DNA of 64,000 nucleotides from Diaminobutyricimonas sp. LJ205 (GTDB lineage: Bacteria > Actinomycetota > Actinomycetes > Actinomycetales > Microbacteriaceae): NCBI RefSeq assembly GCF_009755725.1, contig NZ_CP046619.1, positions 2,604,001-2,668,000 on the forward strand, written 5' to 3'. A program made the position numbers and the translations under genes. A model generated the notes under the pieces. It had not been told where the DNA came from and searched no databases. It saw only the letters and a list, made by a program, of their open reading frames with translations. Below are positions 55,740-64,000 of this stretch, one piece after another. Every line of letters begins with the position of its first letter. The first letter of the stretch is position 1.

Positions 55740-56969
55740 CTACTTGACGAGTTCGAACATGCTGAACATCGGCAGGTAGAGCGACACGATCATGCCGCCC
55801 ACGATGACACCGATGAAGGCGATCATGAGCGGCTCGATAAGCGAAGTGAGCTGCTCGGTCGTGGCCTTGACCTCGGCGTCGTAGAAATCCGAGACCTTGC
55901 GGAGCATCGTCTCCAGCGACCCGGAGTCCTCACCGACCGCGACCATCTGGGCGACCATCGGTGGGATGACCGGCTCCTCGGCCAGCGGGCCGGCGAGCGG
56001 ACGGCCCTGCCGCACGGCCTCCTGTACCTTCGCGGCCATTTGCTCGATCACCCAGTTGCCCGAGGTTCCGCCGACGACGCTCAAAGCGGTGAGGATGGGC
56101 ACGCCCGAAGCCATCATCGTCGAGAAGTTGCGCGTGAACCTGGCGATCGCGATCTTCTTGAAGAGAAGGCCGAAAACTGGCAGGCGCAGCTTGAATGGAT
56201 CGACGACGCGGCGAACCCGGTCGGTGTTCTTGTTGCGCGCCCACCAGACAGCGAAGATGACGGCAACGATCACGAAGAGCGGACCGGCCCAGATCAACTG
56301 CTCCGAGAGCCATACCAGGACGAGCGTCGGGACTGGCAGGGTGCCACCCAGCCCCGCGAACATGTTCTTGAAGATCGGCACGATGAAGAGCAACATCGCG
56401 ATCACCGCGAGGATTGCCATGACCAGCACGACGACCGGGTAGGACAGCGCGGACTTGATTGTCGCCCGCAGCTCGACCTCTTTCTCGTAGTTCTCGGCGA
56501 TCGATTCGAGCGAGGTCTCGAGGAACCCGCCGGTCTCACCCGCGCGCACCATGTTGATCATCAGCGGCGGGAACTCGCGGTCATGGCGGGCCATCGCCTC
56601 CGACAGTGAACTGCCGGCCTCAACATCAGCCTGCACTCGCGTAAGAACGTCAGCGAGCTTCGGATTCTCGCTCTGCGCCGCGAGAATCGACAGGGTGCGC
56701 AGCAGCGAGAGTCCCGCACCCACCATGGTCGCCATCTGCCTGCTCATCACCGCGAGGTCTTTCAGCCCGACCTTTTTCTCGAACATGCCGCCCAAGCTGA
56801 TGTCGCGGTTGAGGCCGGTCCCCGAGCCCTCTCGGATCTCGGTCGGCGCGATGCCCATCATGCGCAGGCGCGCGGCGACCGCGGTTTCGGACGGAGCGTC
56901 TACCGTTCCCTTCACCGTCTTGCCGGACGAATTCCGGCCGCGATAGGTGAAGGTGACTGCGGGGGCCAA
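55740..56969 (-). CDS. pilC: type IV pilus platform protein
   Basis: A 409-aa PilC/GspF inner-membrane protein with two repeated cytoplasmic domains (MSRQMATMVGAGLSLLRTLS and FSTMMASGVPILTALSVVGG) and three membrane helices. Supports pilin insertion powered by PilB and PilT. TTG 56969 directly after the pilT stop appears to be the start (TAATTG). Confidence 0.93.
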   Translation of the reverse strand: MAPAVTFTYRGRNSSGKTVKGTVDAPSETAVAARLRMMGIAPTEIREGSGTGLNRDISLGGMFEKKVGLKDLAVMSRQMATMVGAGLSLLRTLSILAAQSENPKLADVLTRVQADVEAGSSLSEAMARHDREFPPLMINMVRAGETGGFLETSLESIAENYEKEVELRATIKSALSYPVVVLVMAILAVIAMLLFIVPIFKNMFAGLGGTLPVPTLVLVWLSEQLIWAGPLFVIVAVIFAVWWARNKNTDRVRRVVDPFKLRLPVFGLLFKKIAIARFTRNFSTMMASGVPILTALSVVGGTSGNWVIEQMAAKVQEAVRQGRPLAGPLAEEPVIPPMVAQMVAVGEDSGSLETMLRKVSDFYDAEVKATTEQLTSLIEPLMIAFIGVIVGGMIVSLYLPMFSMFELVK

Positions 56970-59030
56970 TTACTTGACTCCTGCCGAGAACGAGTCGCCG
57001 AAGTCGATGGCGCCGGGCAGTCCGCCGCCAGTCGGCGACTCCTGCCGGTGAATCAGGCGCTTGAGCGTCTCGGGGTCCTGGCACTTCTCGTATGCGGCAG
57101 CCGGCGTGATCTGGCCGCTGTTGACGAGGTCTGCCAGGTGCTGGTCGAGCGTGTGCATTCCGAGTTCACGTCCGGCCTGCATCGACGAGGTGATCTGGTA
57201 GGTCTTGCCCTCGCGGATCAGGTTGTTAATCGCGGGAGTAGCGACGAGCACCTCCGTGGCAACGACACGGCCGCGGCCTCCGCTCTTCTTGAGCAGGGTC
57301 TGCGTGACGACACCCTGCAGGGTCGACGCAAGCTGCGCGCGCACCTGCTCCTGCTGATGCGGCGGGAAGACGTCGATGATGCGGTCGATCGACTGCGCCG
57401 CCGACTGCGTGTGCAAGGTGGCGAAGACGAGGTGACCGGTCTCGGCTGCGGTCAGCGCCACCGAGATGGTCTCGAGGTCACGGAGCTCGCCGACCAGGAT
57501 TACGTCGGGGTCCTGCCGCAGCACGTGCTTGAGCGCGGCACCGAAGCTGTGCGTGTCGTGACCGACCTCGCGCTGGTTGACCAACGACTTGTGGTTCTGG
57601 TGCAGGAACTCGATGGGGTCCTCGACCGTCATGATGTGGTCGGCACGCGAACGGTTCACCAGGTCGATCAGAGCGGCGAGCGTCGTCGACTTGCCGGAAC
57701 CGGTTGGCCCGGTGACCAGCACCAGACCGCGGACCAGCTTGGCGAAGCGTTCGACGCTGTCGGGGATGCCGAGCTCGTGCAGCTGCTTGATCTCGGTCGG
57801 GATCAGACGGAAGGCGGCACCAAGCGACGCCCGCTGCTGATAAATGTTGACGCGGAAGCGCGCGTTGCTGGAGATCGTGTAGGCAAAGTCGAGCTCGAGG
57901 TGCTCCTCGAACGCCGTCTGCTGCGCCGGCGTCATGATGCTGTGCAGCGCGGTGGCAACCTTGTCGCGGCTCCACGGCTCGCTGCCCTCGATCGGCCGCA
58001 GGCCGCCGTCGACGCGGATCATCGGCGCCGCGTTCGCGCTCACGTGCAGGTCGGATGCCCCGGACAGCAGCACCTCCTGCAGCGCGGTGATCAGGTCCTG
58101 ATCAGCATTTGCCCGGGACTCGCGCCACTCGTCGGCGACCTCATCGATCACCGTTGGAACGTAGGCGGGCGGCGGCGCGAGGACCGGTGCTGCGGGGATC
58201 GGCTGCACGTCGCTCTGCGCGCTGTAGCTGGGTGCGGTGTTCGTGGGCGCGGTGTTCTGAGCGGGCACTTCGGCCTCCTGACTCGACGGAACGGCTGGAA
58301 TAGGGGCGGCCGCGGCGGGCGGCGCCTGGTGCTCGGGTTCGGGTCGCGTGAGGGGGGTCTCGGATGCGGGCGGGAGAACTGGCGCGGAAGCGGGAGCCAC
58401 GGCGGGTTCCGGCTGGCTCAGCGACCAGGTTGTCGGGGCGGGCGCCTGGACCGGCGTCGGTTCGGGAGCCGAAGCTGCTTGAACTGGCTCGATCACGGAT
58501 GCCGGCGGAACGGATTGGGCGTAGGTCGGGACCGGCGGGGCGGCGAAGGTCTCGACTGGCTCGACCGGCGGGGTGGGCTCGGGGTCGCTCATGAGCTCGT
58601 TCGTTAGCTCGGCCCACCATCCGGGAACGGAGTGACCGTCTTGGGATGCCGGAGCGGGCTCGGCCGGCTGCTCGTAGTGCGCGGGCGACGGGGTGGGGTC
58701 GGCGAGGTAGAGCGGGGTCTCGGTGGGGTGGTTTCGAGACGCGTCCGACTCCGTAGGGCGCTCCTCAACCACCGGAGTGTGGGTGGCGGACTCCGCGGTC
58801 TCGGCAGGCTCGACCCGCGAGGTGGGAGTGTGGGCGGTCTCGGCGGGCTCGACCCGCGCGGTGGGCTCGACCGACGACGTGGCCGGGTAGGGGGCCGACG
58901 GGGTGAGCGGGGCGGGTGGGAGCAGGAACTCGCGCGTCGGCGGGTTGGACTGTTCGGGCTCGCGCGGCGGCTCCGGCGCGGAGGCACGCGGAAACTCCGT
59001 AACCGGAATCTCGTAAATCGGCTTGTCCAT
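56970..59030 (-). CDS. pilT: PilT-type twitching ATPase with ~300-residue Pro-rich N-terminal extension
   Basis: A 686-aa protein; ordinary PilT is ~350-380 aa. The C-terminal half (~320-686) is a complete retraction-type ATPase: LLSGASDLHVSANAAPMIRV, Walker A GPTGSGKSTTL, Asp box, GELRDLETI, and the His box HLVFATLHTQSA. The N-terminal half is Pro/Ala/Glu/Val-rich and disordered, with VEPAET and VVEERPTESDASRN peptides that are translated intergenic repeats from two families. ATG 59030 starts MDKPIYEIPVTEF. The extension could tether partners or be neutral. Confidence 0.9.
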   Translation of the reverse strand: MDKPIYEIPVTEFPRASAPEPPREPEQSNPPTREFLLPPAPLTPSAPYPATSSVEPTARVEPAETAHTPTSRVEPAETAESATHTPVVEERPTESDASRNHPTETPLYLADPTPSPAHYEQPAEPAPASQDGHSVPGWWAELTNELMSDPEPTPPVEPVETFAAPPVPTYAQSVPPASVIEPVQAASAPEPTPVQAPAPTTWSLSQPEPAVAPASAPVLPPASETPLTRPEPEHQAPPAAAAPIPAVPSSQEAEVPAQNTAPTNTAPSYSAQSDVQPIPAAPVLAPPPAYVPTVIDEVADEWRESRANADQDLITALQEVLLSGASDLHVSANAAPMIRVDGGLRPIEGSEPWSRDKVATALHSIMTPAQQTAFEEHLELDFAYTISSNARFRVNIYQQRASLGAAFRLIPTEIKQLHELGIPDSVERFAKLVRGLVLVTGPTGSGKSTTLAALIDLVNRSRADHIMTVEDPIEFLHQNHKSLVNQREVGHDTHSFGAALKHVLRQDPDVILVGELRDLETISVALTAAETGHLVFATLHTQSAAQSIDRIIDVFPPHQQEQVRAQLASTLQGVVTQTLLKKSGGRGRVVATEVLVATPAINNLIREGKTYQITSSMQAGRELGMHTLDQHLADLVNSGQITPAAAYEKCQDPETLKRLIHRQESPTGGGLPGAIDFGDSFSAGVK
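58548..58573. repeat. first-family repeat inside pilT
   Basis: GGTCTCGACTGGCTCGACCGG, encoding PPVEPVET on the coding strand; a diverged copy of the same unit as at 58797 and 58836. Confidence 0.65.
58727..58775. repeat. second-family repeat inside pilT
   Basis: Forty-nine bp that match the intergenic copy at 62737-62785 at 45 positions. On the coding strand it reads VVEERPTESDASRNHP. Begins GGTGGTTTCGAGACGCGT and ends CTCCTCAACCACCGG. Confidence 0.85.
58797..58858. repeat. two first-family repeats inside pilT, 39-bp period
   Basis: Copies at 58797-58819 and 58836-58858, GGTCTCGGC(A/G)GGCTCGACC, each encoding RVEPAET on the coding strand, with a third decayed copy near 58862. Confidence 0.8.
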
Positions 59031-59055
59031 GGTTCCCCCCAGGTGCATTCGTGGC

Positions 59056-60720
59056 TTACGCCACGACCCTCAAAATCTCGTCGACGCTGGTCAGCCCGAG
59101 CTGCGCCTTCGCCCAGCCGTCCTGCCGCAGCGTCGACATCCCCTGTGTCTCCGCCAGCCGGCCGATGTCGGCGCTGGATGCTCGATCGACCGCAAGCCGC
59201 TCGATCTCCTCGGTCACCGTCATCACCTCGTGCAGCGCGAGCCGCCCGCGATAGCCGGTGTTCGAGCAATGCGTGCAGCCCAGCGGGCGGAACAGCTCGG
59301 GAACCGGCATCCCGTCCTGGAAACCGAACCGCAGGTTGATGAGGCGCTCGGCGTCAGGCTCGTACGCCTCCTTGCAGCGTTCGCAGAGGCGGCGCGCCAG
59401 ACGCTGGGCGACCACGCAGTCCAGCGCCGAGCCGACCAGGAACGGTTCGATGCCCATCTCGGTGAGACGGACAACGGCGCTCGGAGCGTCATTGGTGTGC
59501 AGCGTGGACAACACCAGGTGACCGGTGAGCGACGCCTCGATCGCGATCTGCGCGGTCTCATGGTCACGGATCTCACCGAGCAGCACCACGTCGGGGTCGG
59601 ATCGCAGGATGGACCGCAACGCACTGGCGAAGGTTAGGCCCGCCTTGGGGTTCACCTGCACCTGGTTGATTCCCGGCATCCGGTACTCGACCGGGTCCTC
59701 GACCGTGATTACATTGATCTCGGGCTTCGACACCGTGTTCAGTGTGGTGTACAGCGTCGTCGACTTTCCGGAACCGGTCGGGCCGGTGACCAAGATCATG
59801 CCGTAGGGCTTCGAGTACGACGCCTTGTACGCCTCGAAGTTGTCCTCGAGCAGGTTCAGGTCGCGCAGCGACAGGCTGGTGTTGGTGTTGTCGAGGATTC
59901 GCATGACGACCTTCTCGCCCCACACCGTGGGCAGGGTCGCGACACGAAGGTCGATCTTGCGGCCACCGTGGCTGATCGACATGCGACCGTCCTGCGGCTT
60001 GCGGCGCTCGGCGATGTCGATGTCCGACATGATCTTCAGCCGCGAGATGACACCGTTCTGGATCGCCTTCGGCGCCCGCTGCATCTCGTGCAGCACACCG
60101 TCGATGCGGTACCGCACCCGCAGGTCCTTCTCGGCCGGCTCGATGTGGATGTCGGAGGCGTGATCCTGGATGCCCTGGCTGATCAGCAGGTTCACGAACC
60201 GCACGATCGGGGCATCATCGTCGAGCGACTCGGTGCTCTCATCGGACTCGGCTGCGGCGCTTTCCTCTTCGAGGACCGAGCTGAGGTCATTTAGTTCGCC
60301 GTCGGCCCGGTGATACCGGTCGAGCGCAGCGAGCAGGTCGCTCTGCTCCGCGACGACGGGATTCACGCGCACCTTGGCGGTCGCTCGCACATCGTCGATC
60401 GCGAAGACGTTGCCCGGATCGACCATCGCCAAGGTCAGCAGATCGTCATTCAGGGCAAGCGGCAGCACGCCGTGCCTGCGGCAGATCGCCGCGGAGACGA
60501 GCGCGACCGCCGTGGCCTCGACCGGGTAGTCGATGAGTTCCACGAACGGCAGGTTCGCCTGGGCGGCGCGGGCAGACGCCAGTTGCACCGCCGTGATCGT
60601 GCCCTCGTCAACGAGTGCGCGCGCGGATTCCATCTCGTCCACGGGATTGCCGGTGAGCGTATCGAGACTCTCGATCGGCACCAGACCCCGCAGGATCAGA
60701 ATTTCTGTGAGGGATGTCAT
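59056..60720 (-). CDS. pilB: type IV pilus extension ATPase PilB (GspE family)
   Basis: A 554-aa secretion ATPase. N-terminal MshEN/GSPII_E_N domain (~1-150), then Walker A GPTGSGKSTTLYTTL, Asp box ITVEDPVEYRMPG, GEIRDHETAQIA and HLVLSTLHTNDAPSA. The zinc-binding pairs CERC and CTHC, typical of PilB but not PilT, are near the C-terminus. ATG 60720 has GAGGAG 6 nt upstream. First gene of the pilus operon. Confidence 0.95.
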   Translation of the reverse strand: MTSLTEILILRGLVPIESLDTLTGNPVDEMESARALVDEGTITAVQLASARAAQANLPFVELIDYPVEATAVALVSAAICRRHGVLPLALNDDLLTLAMVDPGNVFAIDDVRATAKVRVNPVVAEQSDLLAALDRYHRADGELNDLSSVLEEESAAAESDESTESLDDDAPIVRFVNLLISQGIQDHASDIHIEPAEKDLRVRYRIDGVLHEMQRAPKAIQNGVISRLKIMSDIDIAERRKPQDGRMSISHGGRKIDLRVATLPTVWGEKVVMRILDNTNTSLSLRDLNLLEDNFEAYKASYSKPYGMILVTGPTGSGKSTTLYTTLNTVSKPEINVITVEDPVEYRMPGINQVQVNPKAGLTFASALRSILRSDPDVVLLGEIRDHETAQIAIEASLTGHLVLSTLHTNDAPSAVVRLTEMGIEPFLVGSALDCVVAQRLARRLCERCKEAYEPDAERLINLRFGFQDGMPVPELFRPLGCTHCSNTGYRGRLALHEVMTVTEEIERLAVDRASSADIGRLAETQGMSTLRQDGWAKAQLGLTSVDEILRVVA

Positions 60721-60815
60721 GGTTGTCTCCTCACCTCGGGTGCGACTCATTCCCCCAAATGAGCCACATGGCAGGACACTTGTTCCGAAATGTCACACTA
60801 GTGGCGAAACCCCGG

Positions 60816-60850
60816 CCAGCGACACCCCCATTTACGGGGGATGTCGCTGG
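60816..60850 (-). terminator. terminator after the LRV-domain gene
   Basis: CCAGCGACA.CCCCC/GGGGG.TGTCGCTGG, 14 pairs with one bulge, and 6-nt loop, about 60 nt past the stop of the upstream gene, separating it from the pil operon. The gap 60721-60910 also must hold the pilB promoter, not assigned. Confidence 0.7.
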
Positions 60851-60910
60851 CGCGCATTCGGCCCGTGGTCTGGTTCGAAATCCGTGGCGATCAGCGGATG
60901 TCGGGAATGG

Positions 60911-62494
60911 TCACTCCTCGACCATGTCGGGCATGGTGCCTTCGCTGCTCAGCGCTGCCACGTTCTGCAGGCCCATGGCGAACAGCTTTGCGGCGGTGCG
61001 GAGGACGCTGACCTTCCATCCGCCGTCCTCATCGACGGTGATCAGCCGGATGGCATCCACGTCCGGCTCCAGCAGCCCCGCATGATCCGACAGACAGGAG
61101 GACTGCTGACCGTTCTTGCTCTCGACGTTCACGCAGTCGCTGGTGACTTCCAGCCGGATGGGGTAACCGTCGCCGTCGCCGGCGAATTCGATGCTGTTGA
61201 TGGCGACATCCGCGACGTTGCCATCGATCTGGGCGTCGACATCGACGTGGACGAGCTCCCACCGCCCGACCGGCGGAGTGAAGGAGTCCGTCGTCGGGCC
61301 ATAGAGGCTGATGAGGCGTCGTTCCGCCATCGGCAAGACAGCGGCGAGCTTGCGGTAGTCGCCAGTCATGGCATACGCGGCCACGGCACCCGCAGCGCCT
61401 TCGACGGCAGCCTCCGGCGAGGCGAAAGAGGCCACCTCATCGTCGGAGAGCACCGCGCCGCGGGGTGCCTGTGCCCCGGCCGCCTGATAACCCGTTTCCG
61501 CGACCGTCAGCAGCGGGCTCACGTACCAGTTGCCGCCCTCACGGACGGTCGCCAGCACGATCGGCGCTTCGGCTTCGGCGACGGATAGCTCGAACGGCAT
61601 CTCCGCCTCAATCGACTTGACGAGGGATGCGCGCATCTCGTCGAGCTGGGCATCGATCTCCTCGTCTGTGTATCCGAATCCGGTCAGGAATGACAGCGAC
61701 TGCGAAGCGTAGGCGTCAATGTACACGTCGGCGAGCGCCGCCGGGTCGGTCACATCGAAGACGAGGGTGCCCGTGGTGAGGGTGACCATCGCGATGTCGG
61801 GGTCGACCTCGTCGGTGACATAGGCGACGTCGCTGATCGTGACGTCGATGCTTCCGGCCGCTCGCTCGAACAGCGTCTTGGCGTTGAGCGTTTCCTCTCC
61901 CGGAACCTCGAGGACGGCGAGTTCCTCGAACGCCCCTTGGAAAGCTGATACCTCAGCGGGCGAGAGCGCGCCGTACATGCCGACGACGTCCTTGGCTTCG
62001 GCACTGCTGAGAAACTTGTCCACGGCAGCATCCGGCGACGAGGCGCCGTCGAGCTTGGAGAACAAGCCGAACCAGGCCCACGCACCGCCGCCGATCACGA
62101 GCACCACGGCAACAGCCACGGCGCCGATGATGATCGGCTTCGCGCGAGACCCGCGTCGCTGGATCGCGGGCGCTGCCGCAGTCTGAGTCGCGGACGGCGT
62201 TGCAGTGGCGGTTGCGGTTGGAGCCCAAGCCACAGTCGGATTCGCGACCGCAGCCCAGGGCGCGTCCGCGGTCGGCGGCCACGGCGTGCTTGGGGTTGGG
62301 GCCGCGGTCTCAGCCTTGGGCAGGCTGCCGTACTGTCGCATCCAATCCGCGAGGGCCGGGTAGCACGCCGGGTTGGCGACGATGACGCTGTGCAGCTCAT
62401 GGTGCGACGCGGCGATCTCGGCCAGCCGGGCGGGCGCCGTGCCGGGATCGGCCGCTTCGCGCAGTAGTGGGTGATGGTCACCGGGCAAGTTCAT
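60911..62494 (-). CDS. LRV-type N-terminal domain membrane protein of unknown function
   Basis: A 527-aa protein. Residues ~5-60 (HHPLLREAADPGTAPARLAE, then IAASHHELHSVIVANPACYP) match the variant leucine-rich (LRV) domain seen in Actinobacteria. A Pro/Thr/Ala linker, one membrane helix (~125-145, PIIIGAVAVAVVLVIGGGAW) and a ~370-residue extracytoplasmic region with DUF4878-like lipocalin-type character follow. ATG 62494 has GAGGGG 5 nt upstream. Lies upstream of, but is terminated before, the pil operon; function unknown. Confidence 0.78.
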   Translation of the reverse strand: MNLPGDHHPLLREAADPGTAPARLAEIAASHHELHSVIVANPACYPALADWMRQYGSLPKAETAAPTPSTPWPPTADAPWAAVANPTVAWAPTATATATPSATQTAAAPAIQRRGSRAKPIIIGAVAVAVVLVIGGGAWAWFGLFSKLDGASSPDAAVDKFLSSAEAKDVVGMYGALSPAEVSAFQGAFEELAVLEVPGEETLNAKTLFERAAGSIDVTISDVAYVTDEVDPDIAMVTLTTGTLVFDVTDPAALADVYIDAYASQSLSFLTGFGYTDEEIDAQLDEMRASLVKSIEAEMPFELSVAEAEAPIVLATVREGGNWYVSPLLTVAETGYQAAGAQAPRGAVLSDDEVASFASPEAAVEGAAGAVAAYAMTGDYRKLAAVLPMAERRLISLYGPTTDSFTPPVGRWELVHVDVDAQIDGNVADVAINSIEFAGDGDGYPIRLEVTSDCVNVESKNGQQSSCLSDHAGLLEPDVDAIRLITVDEDGGWKVSVLRTAAKLFAMGLQNVAALSSEGTMPDMVEE

Positions 62495-62683
62495 GTTGTC
62501 CCCTCGGGTTGTCTTAGGTCCCGGCGGCGAACCGTTCCTCATACCGCCCACGTCACCCAGTGACGAATTTCACTCGCCTACAAGCTAGTGGCCACGCACC
62601 GAGAACCGAAGAAGATTCTGCACTAGTTGCACTGAAGGGTTGTGACGGCAGCGAGTGTCTCGAGTTCAGGTTGCGATTAAAGG

Positions 62684-62717
62684 CGAAAGGCCGGTCGAGT
62701 CTCGACCGGCCCTTTCG
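62684..62717 (-). terminator. terminator after the WXG100-like gene
   Basis: CGAAAGG.CCGGTCGA/TCGACCGG.CCTTTCG stem with 3-nt loop, ~75 nt past the WXG100-like stop, followed on the minus strand by CCTTTAA. The rest of 62495-62683 holds no gene. Confidence 0.7.
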
Positions 62718-62736
62718 TTTGGTTTCGTGAACCGCT

Positions 62737-62785
62737 GGTGGTTTCGAGACGCGTGCGACTCCGTCGCGCGCTCCTCAACCAGCGG
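62737..62785. repeat. second-family interspersed repeat, intergenic copy
   Basis: GGTGGTTTCGAGACGCGT ... CTCCTCAACCAGCGG with near-palindromic centre. Ends 5 nt before the stop of the WXG100-like gene, as the copy at 43015-43053 ends next to tuf. Confidence 0.8.
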
Positions 62786-62790
62786 GGGTA

Positions 62791-63087
62791 TTAGCCCTTG
62801 AGCGCGTTTGCGAGTTCCTGGTCCGTGGTCTGCAGCGCCTCGGCGGCCTTGGTCAGGTACTGCGAGAGTCCGTCGAGGCCTTCAACGGCAGTCTTGGTGC
62901 CGGTGGTGAACTGGTTGTACGACTCGTTGAACGCGCCAGAGGACGCGTCGGTGACGTAGCCACCCGAGACGAGGTTGCTGACGAGCGACTGCAGCTCGGT
63001 GAGCTTGGCGATCAAGTCGTCCTTGCCAGTCTGCAGCCGGCTGGCCGCGTCCCGCATGTCGCCGTAGGTTACGTTCAGATTCGCCAT
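62791..63087 (-). CDS. WXG100 (EsxA-like) family protein
   Basis: A 98-aa helical hairpin protein, the size of ESX substrates: MANLNVTYGDMRDAASRLQT, a turn region (SGGYVTDASSGAFNESYNQF) and a second helix. The turn has Tyr in place of the usual Trp-X-Gly, as in some actinobacterial members. Probably exported by a type VII system; no EccC gene in the window. ATG 63087. Confidence 0.82.
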   Translation of the reverse strand: MANLNVTYGDMRDAASRLQTGKDDLIAKLTELQSLVSNLVSGGYVTDASSGAFNESYNQFTTGTKTAVEGLDGLSQYLTKAAEALQTTDQELANALKG

Positions 63088-63182
63088 TGCGCCTTGTCCA
63101 ATCCTTCGGTTGGGCCTCCCCCTGCGGTGGCCTCTCTGGTAACGACCGTACAGGTCGCCGCAAGCGAGCACGATGGGGAGGA

Positions 63183-64000
63183 CTACCCACCCGACTTCTG
63201 GAACGCGCGCGGGCCGGACGCCATCGACTCCGCCGCCGTGAGGTGCTCCCCCGACCGCCAGGTCTGGGACGCCAGCGCGACAGCGAGGGCTGCCAGGATG
63301 ACCCCAGTGACCAGCGTGCCCAAGGCGAGGGTGGGGATGCCGAGCAGGCACTCGGCGAAGATCGACCCGCAATCCGCGCCGGTCTCGGCGAGCGCGAACG
63401 GGATCAGCCCGAGCGTCGCGCCGGCGGCGAAACCGACCAGGAGCTCGAGGCGGAACTGATAGGACGCAAAGCGCCAGAACTTCTGCCCCGAGGGCAACTG
63501 CGCGCTCGCCTTCCTGCCGGTTGCCTCCGACACGTGCACGAACCGTCCGGCCGCCACCGCCCGGTCGTGGAAGGCCGCCTTGACCAGCGAGGTGAGCATC
63601 ACTCCGACGGAGCCTGCGGCGAAGAACCCGTACGCAGCGAGGATGAACCACAGGTCATCGCCCGCGTAATAGTTGCCGACTAGGACCAGCGGCAACAGAG
63701 TCAGAGCGCACCACCCGGCGAGACCGACGAGGATCCACAGAACACGGAAGCCGGTCGAGACTCGCCCGGTTTCTGAGCGATTACTGCCGAAGCCGAACAT
63801 GCCCCCGTCGCGGTCCTGCTCGATGCGCCCCCGGCGGGAGAACTCGGCGAGGATGAAGCAGGCGGCGGCCAGCACGATCAGGATGAACCCCACGCCGATG
63901 ACGTGGTTCCGCGTCCAGCCCTCGGGCAGGCTGGCGGCGGGTCCGCCGCTCGCGAGCAGGAGCACCGTCGAGGTCAGCATGGCGATCAGCGCCAACACCA
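63183..64000 (-). CDS. hypothetical polytopic membrane protein, possibly truncated by the edge
   Basis: At least 272 aa with about six hydrophobic segments (including VIGVGFILIVLAAACFILAE, FRVLWILVGLAGWCALTLLP and ALGTLVTGVILAALAVALAS) and a charged loop. An in-frame GTG at 63998 is the first possible start but the gene may begin beyond the edge. Located 95 nt upstream of the WXG100-like gene on the same strand; no motif recognised. Confidence 0.6.
   Translation of the reverse strand, partial: VLALIAMLTSTVLLLASGGPAASLPEGWTRNHVIGVGFILIVLAAACFILAEFSRRGRIEQDRDGGMFGFGSNRSETGRVSTGFRVLWILVGLAGWCALTLLPLVLVGNYYAGDDLWFILAAYGFFAAGSVGVMLTSLVKAAFHDRAVAAGRFVHVSEATGRKASAQLPSGQKFWRFASYQFRLELLVGFAAGATLGLIPFALAETGADCGSIFAECLLGIPTLALGTLVTGVILAALAVALASQTWRSGEHLTAAESMASGPRAFQKSGG

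Overview
The window is a high-GC actinobacterial chromosome segment. Gene content, operon order and protein sequences fit the Micrococcales, most likely the family Microbacteriaceae (inferred by recognition, not by a search). The supporting signs are divergent TetR regulators, an MCC and branched-chain keto-acid dehydrogenase cluster, the Rv0909-type antitoxin-like protein, DUF3618 and holin-family operon, a WXG100-type protein, and many short interspersed palindromic repeats built on GGTCGAGCCTGCCGAGACC.

Layout. 0-6.5 kb: a catabolic block with a biotin carboxylase start (cut by the edge), methylcrotonyl-CoA carboxylase beta subunit, a divergent TetR regulator, and a three-gene E1alpha-E1beta-E2 operon, together suggesting branched-chain amino-acid (leucine) breakdown. 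6.6-9.1 kb: glmM, rpsI and rplM. 9.1-23.4 kb: accessory blocks set into the usual rplQ-truA-rplM neighbourhood. They hold a TetR/MFS efflux pair, an oxidoreductase with a small Xre regulator and membrane protein, truA, an OafA-type acyltransferase with a SGNH domain, a DUF3618/holin-family/envelope operon, a sugar ABC importer, manganese catalase and a double GNAT protein. 23.4-39.1 kb: the S10, spc and alpha ribosomal operons, all on the minus strand, with secY, adk, map, infA, rpmJ and rpoA. 39.1-42.9 kb: an accessory pocket between rpsJ and tuf with an AbiEi-like gene flanked by four 60-nt palindromes, topoisomerase IB, an antitoxin-like protein and a membrane protein. 43.0-47.5 kb: tuf, fusA, rpsG and rpsL; tuf carries an apparent 2-nt frameshift. 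47.7-49.3 kb: two membrane proteins. 49.4-60.7 kb: a type IV pilus locus (pilB, pilT, pilC, pilA, three minor pilin-like genes, pilD, pilM, pilN, pilO). 60.9-64 kb: an LRV-domain membrane protein, a WXG100-like protein and a membrane protein cut by the right edge.

Nearly all genes are on the minus strand. The ribosomal genes are packed with 1-4 nt start/stop overlaps, indicating coupled translation. The pilus genes form one assembly machine: two cytoplasmic ATPases (PilB, PilT), platform (PilC), alignment proteins (PilM, PilN, PilO), prepilin peptidase (PilD), major pilin (PilA) and minor pilins.

The most unusual signals are: (1) two families of intergenic palindromic repeats that also sit, in frame, inside the low-complexity linkers of three proteins (E2 acyltransferase, PilT and a membrane protein); (2) a 60-nt palindromic repeat family flanking a solitary AbiEi-like gene; (3) a 280-bp MITE-like element with perfect 27-bp inverted ends; and (4) the interrupted tuf reading frame. 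No rRNA, tRNA, CRISPR array, insertion sequence or prophage was recognised.
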